A DNA stretch of 64,000 nt from Megaleporinus macrocephalus (lineage: Eukaryota; Chordata; Actinopteri; Characiformes; Anostomidae), in assembly GCA_021613375.1 (NCBI GenBank), contig CM038704.1:2377647-2441646 (forward strand). Direction: 5' to 3'. Numbering within the stretch: the first letter of the stretch is position 1; each line of letters starts with the position of its first letter. The notes under the pieces are model-generated. The model had not been told where the DNA came from and did no database searches. It worked only from the letters and a program-made list of their open reading frames with translations. A program made the translations under genes and the position numbers. Below are positions 50,701 through 59,794 of this stretch, in pieces.

Positions 50701-51349
50701 TCTATACTTCACCTACTACACTAATGACTACACTTCTATACTTCACCTACTACACTAATGAGTACACTTCTATACTTCACCTACTACACTAATGACTACA
50801 CTTCTATACTTCACCTACTACACTAATGAGTACACTTCTATACTTCACCTACTACACTAATGACTACACTTCTATACTTCACCTACTACACTAATGAGTA
50901 CACTACTATACTTCACTACTACACTAATGAATACACTTCTATACTTCACCTACTACACTAATGAATACACTCCTATACTTCACCTACTACACTAATGAAT
51001 ACACTTCTATACTTCACTACTACACTAATGAATACACTTCTATACTTCACCTACTACACTAATGAATACACTCCTATACTTCACCTACTACACTAATGAA
51101 TACACTCCTATACCATACACCAGTGAGTGGGTACACTCCTACACCTCTACTACACTACTGAGTACACTCCTATACTTCTACTACATTAATGAGTACACTT
51201 CTGTACTATACACTAGTGAGTGGGTACACTCCTATACTTCTACTACACTAATGAGTACACTCCTATACTTCTACTACACTAATGAGTACACTCCTATACT
51301 TCTACTACACTAATGAGTACACTTCTATACTTCTACCGCACTAATGAGG
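47788..51349. repeat. 34-bp minisatellite, about 3.5 kb
   Basis: About 104 units of CACTTCTATACTTCACCTAC plus TACACTAATGAATA. Early units have ACGACTACACTACTA variants, and the last units decay to forms such as TCCTATACTTCTACTACACT. An eight-unit block around AATAAATACACTTC recurs 272 bases later (48048 and 48320; 8 x 34), and a block with CTACTAGACTAATGAG recurs about 475 bases later (50206 and 50681). Confidence 0.97.
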
Positions 51350-51450
51350 CTTTGTAGCATTTTTCTTTAATATAGGGTGTAATAGATACATCCAGATGTC
51401 CCAGCATTAAGATATGATGGGACTGTTTCAGCTCACTCCTACTTTCCACA

Positions 51451-51710
51451 AAGTCAGAGACTGCCTCAATCAGAGACTGCCTCAGTCAGAGACTGCCTCT
51501 ACCAGAGGACCAGAGGAGGACGGGTTGCCTCTCCTGAGTCCTGGTTCCTCCTGAGGTTTCTTCCTCCAGTCTTGAGGGAGGTTTTCTTGCCACGGTTGCC
51601 TCTGGCTTGCTTACAGGGGGATACATGTTGTAACTGTATGTTTTCAAACATCTGTAAAGCTGCTAGCAATTTTGTTAAAAGCGCCACACAAATAAACTTT
51701 ACTTGACTAA
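51451..51710 (+). repeat. Non-LTR retroposon 3' end (LINE-type tail)
   Basis: After three tandem GTCAGAGACTGCCTC-type units, the words TGGTTCCTCCTGAGGTTTCT, GGGAGGTTTTCTTGCCACGG, CTGTAAAGCTGCTAGCAATT and AAAAGCGCCACACAAATAAA follow in the order of a very common fish LINE 3' UTR. The AATAAA-like end supports the + orientation. It is 5' truncated, as usual. Confidence 0.75.
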
Positions 51711-52968
51711 CAGCAGCGATTCCCTGATTACTGTAAACACCATTCACTTCTTCTCTCAGAGTATCACGTCCTCCAGGAGTTAGACTCACTGACTGCCCAC
51801 TCAGCCCCGAACCAGAACAGCCAGTACTCCCTCAAAATCAACACAACACAAATAATAAGGGCAATCATTGATTTCTGTTAGAGCTCAATATGCGTGTTTA
51901 CCAGCCTCCAGCGTCCAGTCAACTTGCTTGTGGTCAGAATTCAGGACTCAAATAGCTTTAGCGTGACTGCAGGCCAAAATAACAAACCACTCCTGTCCAC
52001 TTTAAACATAAACAAAGCCAAGAGATAAACAATAATAAGGCCAGGTCACCCCTACGAATCCTGTTCTGTCTGTTGCTGGTGGGCGTCCAGCACATCAGCT
52101 CCCCGACTGCAGGAACATAGGTTCTTTTTAGATCTCCTGCCATCAGAACTAGCCAATAGGAGATGAGCACACAGGCGGAGCAACAAGCAGCAAATCAGCA
52201 GGATCACCCGTAAAGAGGGAAGAGAAAAAAGAGAAAACAACACAACAGGTACTCCAAAACACCGGATGTAATCGGAGACAGTGTCCGAGATACCCCACTG
52301 TTTTTCCGGGGGTCCCATGTTGGGTGGCCAGCAGTGCTGCCGCTTCAGTGGCTACATAATGCTTGGTTTAGCAGTTCTTCTTCTGGAGATGCTCTTCTCT
52401 AGTTTGTTAGATCTTCCACATGTTAACTGAGATCTTACTCATCATCTCCTCTTCAGTCTGAGAGTCACTAATAATTCACTCATCTCTTGAGAACCAACTG
52501 GGTGAACCCATTTGCTACAGCGCCTCCCTGAGGCAGAGCAGTGCTGCAGTGCTGTAGATATTGGAGAGTGGCAGCAGCTTGTCGACTGGGGTGAACACGG
52601 CTACAGCCTCACAGAATAATATGTTTATTTTTATAAACCTGGTTTGAGATTTTGAGACCTCCCAGAACCCCTTGTGTTTCGTGCCTGGTGTAGAGATGGT
52701 GCTGCTTATTTGGTGCCAACTACAGAACGATGGTCTATTCCAGGATCCGGACTGAGAACCTGGAATGAGGCTCTGTGCAAATACATGACTCACCGCTGTC
52801 TGGAGAACTTGTGTTGCCTAACTTGAACACTAGAGTGCGCACTTCATCAAAAATCCTCTGCAGGAAGAGGTTAAAAGAGGACTGTGACAGCGCTCCTCTC
52901 ACATCAGTGCAGTTACAGCTAACTCACAGACACCAACCCTACTAACATTAAACCCCCCTCCTTATATC
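51711..52968. other. Non-coding stretch
   Basis: The - strand frames at 51958-52318 and 52515-52793 (70-92 codons) have no recognised domain and no convincing splice context. No gene is called. Confidence 0.5.
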
Positions 52969-53635
52969 TCCACTCACTGACCACTGTATCAGCTCCACTG
53001 ACCATACAGGACCTCCACTCACTGACCACTGTATCAGCTCCACTGACCATACAGGAGCTCCACTCACTGTCCACTGTATCACCTCCACTGACCATACAGG
53101 AGCTCCACTCACTGTCCACTGTATCAGCTCCACTGACCATACAGGAGCTCCACTCACTGACCACTGTATCAGCTCCACTGACCATACAGGACCTCCACTC
53201 ACTGACCACTGTATCAGCTCCACTGACCATACAGGACCTCCACTCACTGACCACTGTATCAACTCCACTGACCATACAGGAGCTCCACTCACTGTCCACT
53301 GTATCAGCTCCACTGACCATACAGGAGCTCCACTCACTGTCCACTGTATCAGCTCCACTGACCATACAGGAGCTCCACTCACTGTCCACTGTATCAGCTC
53401 CACTGACCATACAGGAGCTCCACTCACTGACCACTGTATCAGCTCCACTGACCATACAGGACCTCCACTCACTGACCACTGTATCAGCTCCACTGATCAT
53501 ACAGGACCTCCACTCACTGTCCACTGTATCAGCTCCACTGACCATACAGGAGCTCCACTTACTGTCCACTGTATCAGCTCCACTGACCATACAGGACCTC
53601 CACTCACTGACCACTGTATCAGCTCCACTGACCAT
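52969..53635. repeat. 45-bp minisatellite
   Basis: About 15 units of CCACTCACTGACCACTGTAT, CAGCTCCACTGACCATACAG and GACCT. Variation is limited to a few sites (GACC/GTCC, GACCT/GAGCT), so the array is young or homogenised. As 45 is a multiple of three, a 302-codon - strand frame (MVSGADTVVSEW repeats) stays open. I treat it as non-coding. The array ends in a short TA run (53633-53656). Confidence 0.95.
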
Positions 53636-53744
53636 ATATATATATATATATATATACAACACATTCTCTATCAATCTGAAGAACCATTTGACCGGGCAAA
53701 GAACAGGTACTTCTAAATAGAACTCATTCTTATTCATTTTAAAA

Positions 53745-53746
53745 AC

Positions 53747-53780
<34 letters not shown>
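53745..53780. repeat. (TTA)n microsatellite
   Basis: Tandem ATT triplets, followed further on (53850-53872) by TTGA tetranucleotides. Confidence 0.9.
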
Positions 53781-53781
<1 letters not shown>

Positions 53782-53859
53782 TGTTGATTTCTGTATTGGC
53801 TACATTGGAAATAAAGGTCATCCTCAATGTACTCCATGTTTAGGTGAAGGTTTATTGAT

Positions 53860-54130
53860 TGATTGATTGATTGAAACAGAACCATTCTCCTGAACTAAAG
53901 AACCCCTTCATAAGTGTAATACACACAAGGTGGTTCTTCAAGGGTTCTTTAGCAAAAAAAGGTTCTATTTAGAACCATGACCACTTTAATTAAAAGGGTT
54001 CTTTGCGCCATGTAAGGGTTCTCCAGCTTGATGGAAAATATGCTGTAGGGTTCTGTATAGCACCAGAAAGGGTCACCTTATTATGTAGCAGGACCCCTTC
54101 CAGAAAGGTTCTACATCGAAGCTCTAAGGA
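53860..54130. repeat. AGAACC-rich dispersed repeat
   Basis: GGGTTCTTTAGCAAAAAAAG, GTTCTATTTAGAACCATGAC, AAAAGGGTTCTTTGCGCCAT and AAAGGTTCTACATCG are typical of a palindromic fish repeat family rich in GGTTCT/AGAACC. Related pieces lie at 33280-33380, 53665-53730 and 57060-57240. Confidence 0.65.
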
Positions 54131-54479
54131 ACCTCTGAAGAAGTGAGTACCGGTCAAGGAGTGAAGAGGGAGGAGAGAGACTGTAAAGGAGGAGTAATTG
54201 AAGAACATGTAAGTGTTAGTGGGTGAGTGCTGACAGTGGTGGTCCGCCTAGCGGGGGCAGTAATGAGCTCTCAGGTTTCACACATTCACTAATAAATGCT
54301 CTCAACCTTTAAACACGAGATCAAAGCGGTTCAGCATCAGATGTTTACTTTAATGACAGTATTTCTTTGATAGCTCGAGCCCTTTCATCTGCACACAGCG
54401 AGACAGTCTGGAGAACGTACGCGTGTGTTTAAATGTATTAATGATTATTTTTGTATTGAAATCTTTATCTAATCAGAGG
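54131..54479. other. Non-coding upstream spacer of gpr27
   Basis: AT-rich sequence leading into the CpG island. No specific feature is recognised. Confidence 0.4.
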
Positions 54480-55245
54480 ATCAGAGCGTCTGTGAGCGAT
54501 AACCCGCGCGTGCAGGGGCGCGCTGCTGCTGACTGTGAGCGCGGGGCTGTAATTGGGGGGCTGTGCCTTTAAAGGCTCGGCGGAGTAGTCACACGGTGAG
54601 GGTCTGGACGCTCTCGAGCAGCAGCGGCAGCGGCAGCAGCGGAGCGCACATCAGCCAGACCTCCTCACACGGGGAAGCCCACCGCTCTCGTGCCTATTGT
54701 TCCAGCTCTGAACGGGTCGCTTCTACAGCGGAGAACAAAGATCTCAGCAGATCCTGCTGGAGGCGAGAAAGCTGTTCTCCTGCGCGACTCACAGACAAAA
54801 CGCTGCCCCCCTCCACCACCTCCTCCTCCTCCTCCTCCCCCCTCCTCCTCCTCCTCCTCCGCTTGTTTACCAGCGAAAACGACACGTCGCCGTTTCTCTC
54901 CGAGCCACGAAGCTGTGGATGAACCGGCGCTGCAGACCAGAAGGAGGTGAGGGAGGTGTTTGTGATGGACTGATGAAGACCAGAGCTCCAAGCTGCCTCT
55001 TCATCCCGATGGATTAAAAGACCCTCTGCCTCCTTCCAGCGCCCCCCCCCCCCAACTCCTCCCCCTCCCTTAAAACGACCGACGAAACACAAGCTCGACC
55101 TCATTACTGGATCAGAGCGGCAGACGATGGCCGCGCGCTGATTTCTGCGCGTCATTTCCGCGACCGACCGCTGCCGTGAGCGAACCTGCCGAGGCACGAG
55201 ACGCTGCTTGATGTTGGACTCCGTAGCCCCGGCGCGGCTGCTCGG
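54480..55245 (+). promoter_or_regulatory. GC/CpG-rich 5' region of the gpr27 gene
   Basis: Base composition rises abruptly from AT-rich flanks to a CpG-rich stretch that runs into the gene. It holds a TTTAAAGG motif near 54570, a CAG/CGG trinucleotide stretch near 54605-54650, a (CTC)n tract at about 54820-54860 and a C homopolymer near 55042. Upstream ATGs at about 54964, 54972 and 55125 open very short frames, and one at 55211 opens a frame that overlaps the receptor start. A GGTGAG near 54947 could act as a splice donor for a 5' UTR exon, but no matching acceptor is obvious. Promoter and 5' UTR identity is inferred from position and composition. Confidence 0.55.
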
Positions 55246-55372
55246 ATGGCGAACGCGAGCGACCCCGGCGGCCCGCCGCTGCCGCTGCAGGACTCGGTGC
55301 AGCTGGCGGCGCTCGGCGCGATGCTGTGCGCGAGCGTGGCGGGCAACGCGCTGCTGTGCGCGCTCGTGCTGA
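55211..55372 (+). other. Upstream ORF overlapping the gpr27 start codon
   Basis: An ATG 35 bases before the receptor ATG opens a 53-codon frame that ends inside the receptor coding region at a TGA at 55370-55372. It is in a different frame (offset of 35 bases). Its start context is poor (T at -3, T at +4), while the main ATG has G at +4. If the transcript starts upstream of 55211, this overlapping frame could lower receptor translation. The transcription start is unknown, so a regulatory role is inference only. Confidence 0.35.
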
Positions 55373-56355
55373 AGGACAGCGCGCTGCACCGCGCGCCCTA
55401 CTACCTGCTGCTGGACCTGTGCGCGGCGGACGCGGCTCGCGCCGCCCTCGGCTTCCCCGTGGCCGCCGCGGCGGCGGCCGGGGCGCGCGGGCGCCCGTGG
55501 GCGTGGACGTGGGCGCACGCGTGGTGCCGCGCGGCCGCCGCGCTCGCCGCGCTCTTCTGCTTCCACGTGGCCTTCGTGCTGCTGGCCGCCGGCGTCACGC
55601 GCTACCTGGCCATCGCGCACCACCGATTCTACGCCAAGCGCGTGACGCCGTGCGCGTGCGCGGCGCTGGTGGCGGCCGCGTGGGCGCTGTCGGCCGCCGC
55701 CGCGCTGCCGCCCGCGCTGGAGGCGAGCGCGGGCGCGTTCCCGCGCGACCCCGAGCACTGCGCGCTAGGCCACGCCCCCGCGCGCGCGGGCGACGCGCTG
55801 GGCCTGGCGCTCACGCTCGCGGCCGTGGTCGGCGCCACGCACGCCGTGTACGCCAAGATGCTGTGCTTCGTCTACGGACACCGGAAGATGAAGCCCGCGC
55901 AGCCCGTGCCCGCGGTCAGCCACAACTGGACGTTCCACGGACCCGGCGCCACGGGCCAAGCGGCCGCCAACTGGATCGCGGGCTTCGGTCGCGGACCCAC
56001 GCCGCCCGCGCTGGTCGGAGTGAGGCAGGCGCCGCGCGACGCCGGCCGCAGGCTCCTCGTGCTCGACGAGTTCAAGACGGAGAAGCGCATCGGCAAGATG
56101 TTCTACATGCTCACGCTCGCCTTCCTGCTGCTGTGGGCGCCCTACGTGGCGGCGTGCTACGCGCGCGCCTTCGCCGAGGGCGGCGCCGTGCCGCATGTCT
56201 ACCTCACCGCGGCCGTGTGGCTCACGTTCGCGCAGGCGGCCGCCAACCCCGTCATCTGCTTCGCCTTCAACAAGGAGCTGCGCGTGCGGCTCCGGGCCTG
56301 CCTACCCTGCTGCGTCACGACCCAAACCCCGATGGAGCCGTTCTGTGTGATCTGA
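55246..56355 (+). CDS. gpr27: SREB-family orphan G protein-coupled receptor, most likely GPR27
   Basis: A single 369-residue uninterrupted frame encodes a seven-pass plasma-membrane receptor of the SREB family (GPR27/GPR85/GPR173), orphan class A receptors studied in brain and endocrine tissue. Seen: an MANAS N-terminus with a possible N-glycosylation site at N3; TM1 about 17-42 with N34; the [11 protein letters not shown] block with D57 in TM2 (52-77); C94 and C172 as the likely extracellular disulfide; [15 protein letters not shown] after TM3 (TRY at 118-120 instead of DRY); W146 in TM4; TM5 about 183-209; an intracellular loop 3 with the family block [17 protein letters not shown] (227-243) and [19 protein letters not shown] (273-282) before TM6 (284-306, LWAPY); TM7 with NPVIC (334-338) replacing NPxxY; a short Cys-rich tail ending EPFCVI. 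SHNWTF, LFCFH and EFKTEKR favour GPR27 over its paralogues. Third codon positions are nearly all G or C. The start is chosen from the family-typical MAN-S opening. The stop runs straight into a GA repeat. An AATAAA near 58002 is the nearest plausible polyadenylation signal I noticed, but it is distant. Confidence 0.88.
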   Translation: MANASDPGGPPLPLQDSVQLAALGAMLCASVAGNALLCALVLKDSALHRAPYYLLLDLCAADAARAALGFPVAAAAAAGARGRPWAWTWAHAWCRAAAALAALFCFHVAFVLLAAGVTRYLAIAHHRFYAKRVTPCACAALVAAAWALSAAAALPPALEASAGAFPRDPEHCALGHAPARAGDALGLALTLAAVVGATHAVYAKMLCFVYGHRKMKPAQPVPAVSHNWTFHGPGATGQAAANWIAGFGRGPTPPALVGVRQAPRDAGRRLLVLDEFKTEKRIGKMFYMLTLAFLLLWAPYVAACYARAFAEGGAVPHVYLTAAVWLTFAQAAANPVICFAFNKELRVRLRACLPCCVTTQTPMEPFCVI

Positions 56356-56357
56356 TC

Positions 56358-56370
56358 AGAGAGAGAGAGA

Positions 56371-56418
<48 letters not shown>

Positions 56419-56420
56419 AG

Positions 56421-56481
<61 letters not shown>

Positions 56482-56483
56482 AG

Positions 56484-56528
<45 letters not shown>

Positions 56529-56546
56529 GAGAGAGAGGGAGAGAGA

Positions 56547-56600
<54 letters not shown>

Positions 56601-56658
56601 AGTGTGTGTGAGAGAGTGAGTGAGAGAGAGAGACTGGTTCTTTGGATGGCCTACTCAC

Positions 56659-56689
<31 letters not shown>

Positions 56690-57052
56690 AAGAAAGAAGA
56701 ACTGTGTGTGTGAGAGAGAGAGAGAGTGAGAGAGAGAGAGAGAGACAGAGAGGGTAAGAGAGAGAGAGGGTGAGAGAGAGAGAGAGAAAGAAAAAGTGTG
56801 TGAGAGAGAGAGAGAGTGAGAGAGAAAGAGAGAGAGGGTAAGAGAGAGAGAGAAAGAAAAAGTGTGTGTGTGAGAGAGAGAGAAAGAGAGAGAGAGAGAG
56901 ATTGGTTCTTTGGATGGTCTACACACAGTGAGAGAGAGAAAAAGGGAGTGAGTGAGAGAGAGATAGAAAAAAGAGAGAAAGAGAGAAAGAAGAAGTGGGT
57001 GAGAAAGAGTGGGAGAGAGAAAGAGAGTGAGAGAGAGAGAAAGAAAGAGCCT
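56358..57052. repeat. (GA)n composite array in the gpr27 3' region
   Basis: Starts two bases after the stop codon and runs for about 700 bases. It is built of GA runs punctuated by GAAAGAAGTGTGTGTGAGAG and, twice, by GGTTCTTTGGATGG(C/T)CTAC (56634 and 56904). Arg-Glu and Leu-Ser frames across it are artefacts. It would lie in the 3' UTR of the receptor mRNA. Confidence 0.93.
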
Positions 57053-57250
57053 ACACACTTATAAAGGACAGTCGTTCAAGAGTTCTGCAGTAAAGAAAGT
57101 GGAACCTTGAACACTCAAAGAACCCGCTGCATAATTAAACGGTTCTTTGCTCCATGAAAGGTTCTGCAGATGGTTGTTGAGAACCGTTCTACATACCAAA
57201 AGGTTTTCTTCTACTGTTCTGATGAGCTTTCAAAAATAGAATTACGCTGT
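57053..57250. repeat. AGAACC-type dispersed repeat fragment
   Basis: ACACTCAAAGAACCCGCTGC, AACGGTTCTTTGCTCCATGA and AGAACCGTTCTACATACCAA resemble the repeat at 53860-54130. Confidence 0.55.
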
Positions 57251-57282
57251 CTGGTACTCTGTAGAACTCTTGAATTACTATT

Positions 57283-57620
57283 TTCCATAAGTGTACTAAA
57301 TGGGTACTGGGTGATATATTGAGTACTGTATGGGTACTGCTTGGTATTTCGGGTGATGCTTAGTATTATGGTACTGAATTAGTATGGGTTGGTATTTTGG
57401 ATGCTACATGGGGATGGGTTGGTATTTTGGGGACAGGATGGGTACTGTATGGTATTTTTGGTACTTTATGGCTACAGGTTGGTATTTTGGGGACTGTATG
57501 GGTGCAGTTTGGTATTTTAGGGTACTGGATGGTATTTTACAGACTGCATGGGTATTTCAGGGGTACTCTATGGGTACTCTATAGTTTACTGAGTACTGTA
57601 CAGATACAGATATTTTGGGT
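57283..57620. repeat. Degenerate GGTACTGTATGGGTA / TTGGTATTTTGGG repeats, block 1
   Basis: GGGTACTGTATGGGTAC and TTGGTATTTTGGGGAC words alternate with a loose period of about 30-45 bases. Frames rich in Gly-Tyr-Trp are artefacts. Confidence 0.8.
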
Positions 57621-58156
57621 ACTGTGGGCTGAGTGGACAAACTCAATAACTCCATTACTTGATTAAAAGATAGTCCTGGTTAAATGTTATGCTAACACAA
57701 ATGAAAAGTGTTCCGTCAAAGTTTTTTCCTGAGCTAAAGTACTGAAGTACTAAGTATAAAAATACTTCAGTATTCAAAAGTACATCTTTTAATGTCAATG
57801 TTTTGTTGTATTGTTGTCACAATGCAGTTACAGGGCCTCTGTCGTCAGATTCATCTCACATTTGCTGGTACATCACTTACAATTTCCAAGTTTCATCTCA
57901 GACCTTCTGCAGTAGAAACACCTCACACAGCAGGTGGACGAGTAGGAAAACCAGTTAGCTTGAAAACAACTAAATAACAAAACTCATTCGACCAACCACA
58001 GAATAAAAACAGCAGCTGCTACAAGCTCAGACTAGGTCGTTTAAATTGTTGACTGGAATTAAACAGTGTGAACAGACCAAGATATGCTTTCTCCATTTGG
58101 AACATCTCACCACCATTACAACTGACACCAAGTATCCAAACATCCAGTGTCACTTT
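57621..58156. other. Non-coding stretch with a possible polyadenylation signal
   Basis: AATAAA at 58002-58007 is the nearest AATAAA that I noticed downstream of gpr27 in non-repetitive sequence. Use by that gene would imply a 3' UTR of over 1.6 kb including the GA array. Confidence 0.3.
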
Positions 58157-58818
58157 GGCTCTGTCTCAAACCCTAGTGAGTGTCTAAGTAGGCTGTCTAG
58201 GTAGTGAGTGTGTAAGTAGGCTGTCTAGGTAGTGAGTGTGTAAGTAGGCTGTCTAGGTAGTGAGTGTGTAAGTAGGCTGTCTAGGTAGTGAGTGTGTAAG
58301 TAGCAGTGTTCTCTCCTCATCTCTCCTCATAAAACAGATTACTGAGACGCTCTAGTTAGAGAGAGACTGCGTCACGGCTTGTTCCCCCCACTGCAGCACG
58401 CCACCGGTGGTTTAGCTGGTTGCTGAGCTACCAGCCGGCATCCAAAACAATAGCCCGAGACTAAAAAGTCTGGAGTATAAAAGTGTAAATGGTGAAGGAC
58501 TCGTTACAGAGTTGATAATTAAATACTGTTTTGTGTGATTATATGACCAGAAACACATTAAAACTCCAGAGAATCAAAATAACTCACATTTTAAAACCAC
58601 TTCACTGCTCCTAGATTAGCCTGCGGTGCATCATGGGATTGTCTTAGCGGCTGAGGAAGAGTTCAATACTTCTTTAAAATCAGGTCTAAATAAGGTTCCT
58701 CAGTAGACAGCATGTTTAAGGTATGTAAGAATTGGGACAGTCTACATGTCGGGAGCGCATACTATGACGTAAAATGCTGCCTATGTAGGAGTTTACTAGG
58801 ATTTGAGACACAGCCTTA
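58150..58818. mobile_element. TIR element with GGCTSTGTCTCAAA ends and an internal 28-bp array
   Basis: GGCTCTGTCTCAAACCCTAG on the left (58157-58176) and CTAGGATTTGAGACACAGCC on the right (58797-58816) are inverted copies with two or three differences. This resembles fish non-autonomous elements that start 'GGCTGTGTCCCAAA'. No target duplication was confirmed. Confidence 0.6.
58172..58306. repeat. 28-bp minisatellite inside a TIR element
   Basis: Four to five nearly identical units of GTGAGTGTGTAAGTAGGCTG plus TCTAGGTA start just inside the left terminal repeat of the surrounding element. Confidence 0.92.
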
Positions 58819-59034
58819 GACTTTAGGATTGACAGTGTAGGAGAACACAATTTGGCCAATCACATTTTAGAAAAAGAACATTCATCCATCGTCCCAAAAG
58901 TATATACATACATTTATCTTTTAACTGTAGTGGAGTAAAAGTCTTACGCTTCCAAAAAGTATTACTCAAGTACAGATATTTGAAGAATGTACTTGTGCAG
59001 TGCTCAAGTAAATGTACTTTATTACTGTCCACCT

Positions 59035-59590
59035 CTGACTATGGGTACAAGTTGGTATTTTGGGTACTATGGGCACAGGTCAGTATTTTGGGTACTATGG
59101 GTACAAGTTGGTATTTTGGGTACTATGGGTACAGGTCGGTATTTTGGGTACTATGGGTGCTATGGGTACAAGTTGGTATTTTGGATACTATGGGTACAGG
59201 TCGGTATTTTGGGGTATTGAACCAATTTAGTATTTTAGGTTATGTTTGCATATCGTTTGGTATTACTGGGTACTGAGTGGGTAATAATGGTTATATTGGG
59301 TACTGTACAGGTACTGATTAGTATTTTGGGTACTGTATTGGTACCATTTGTATGAGTGCTTTTTGGTATTCTAATTACAGAAAGGTTTATTTCTTATTTT
59401 CGGTACTGTGTGGGCAAAGTTTGATATTTTTGGTACTGCTTAGGTACAGGTTTGTATTTTGGCTACAGCCTTACCAGAGTACAGGTTGGTATTCTGGGTA
59501 TTGCATGGGTAAATTTTTGGGAACTGTAAAGTTTGATATTCTGGGTATGGTATTGGTCTTTTGAGTACTGGGTGCTGTATGGGTTTCATA
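59035..59590. repeat. Degenerate GGTACTATGGGTACA / TTGGTATTTTGG repeats, block 2
   Basis: ACTATGGGTACAAGTTGGTA and TTTTGGGTACTATGGGTACA units, regular at 59040-59210 and decaying after that. Confidence 0.85.
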
Positions 59591-59794
59591 GGGTACAGTT
59601 ACATATTGTTACTGTCATATCAAAACCATGTAGCTATTTATTTATTTATTAGATTGTTTTTGTTTCATGACGAATGACTCAATTTAAATATCCCAAACTG
59701 GCACAAGTACACAGAATAACATACTCAATTACATTAAAGTAGCATTGTATGGACTATATGTGCATTTTGGATTCATAAGGTTTCAATATGGCAG

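Noticed and set aside
35503..51349. Possible CRISPR-like regular repeats
   Set aside because: Units are contiguous without unique spacers, and the DNA is vertebrate. They are minisatellites.
52919..53827. 302-codon - strand frame with MVSGADTVVSEW repeats
   Set aside because: Produced by a 45-base tandem unit. The N-terminal part includes poly-Ile and Tyr-Ile from microsatellites. No non-repeat domain is present.
54694..55758. 354-codon - strand frame opposite gpr27 and its 5' region
   Set aside because: An Arg-rich shadow caused by the scarcity of stop codons in GC-rich DNA. No recognisable domain.
55326..56429. 367-codon alternative + frame overlapping gpr27
   Set aside because: A GC-rich shadow frame (Arg/Ala/Gly only) that continues into the GA repeat. 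The receptor frame has clear family motifs.
56356..57064. Arg-Glu and Leu-Ser repeat frames downstream of gpr27
   Set aside because: Translation of a GA/CT microsatellite.
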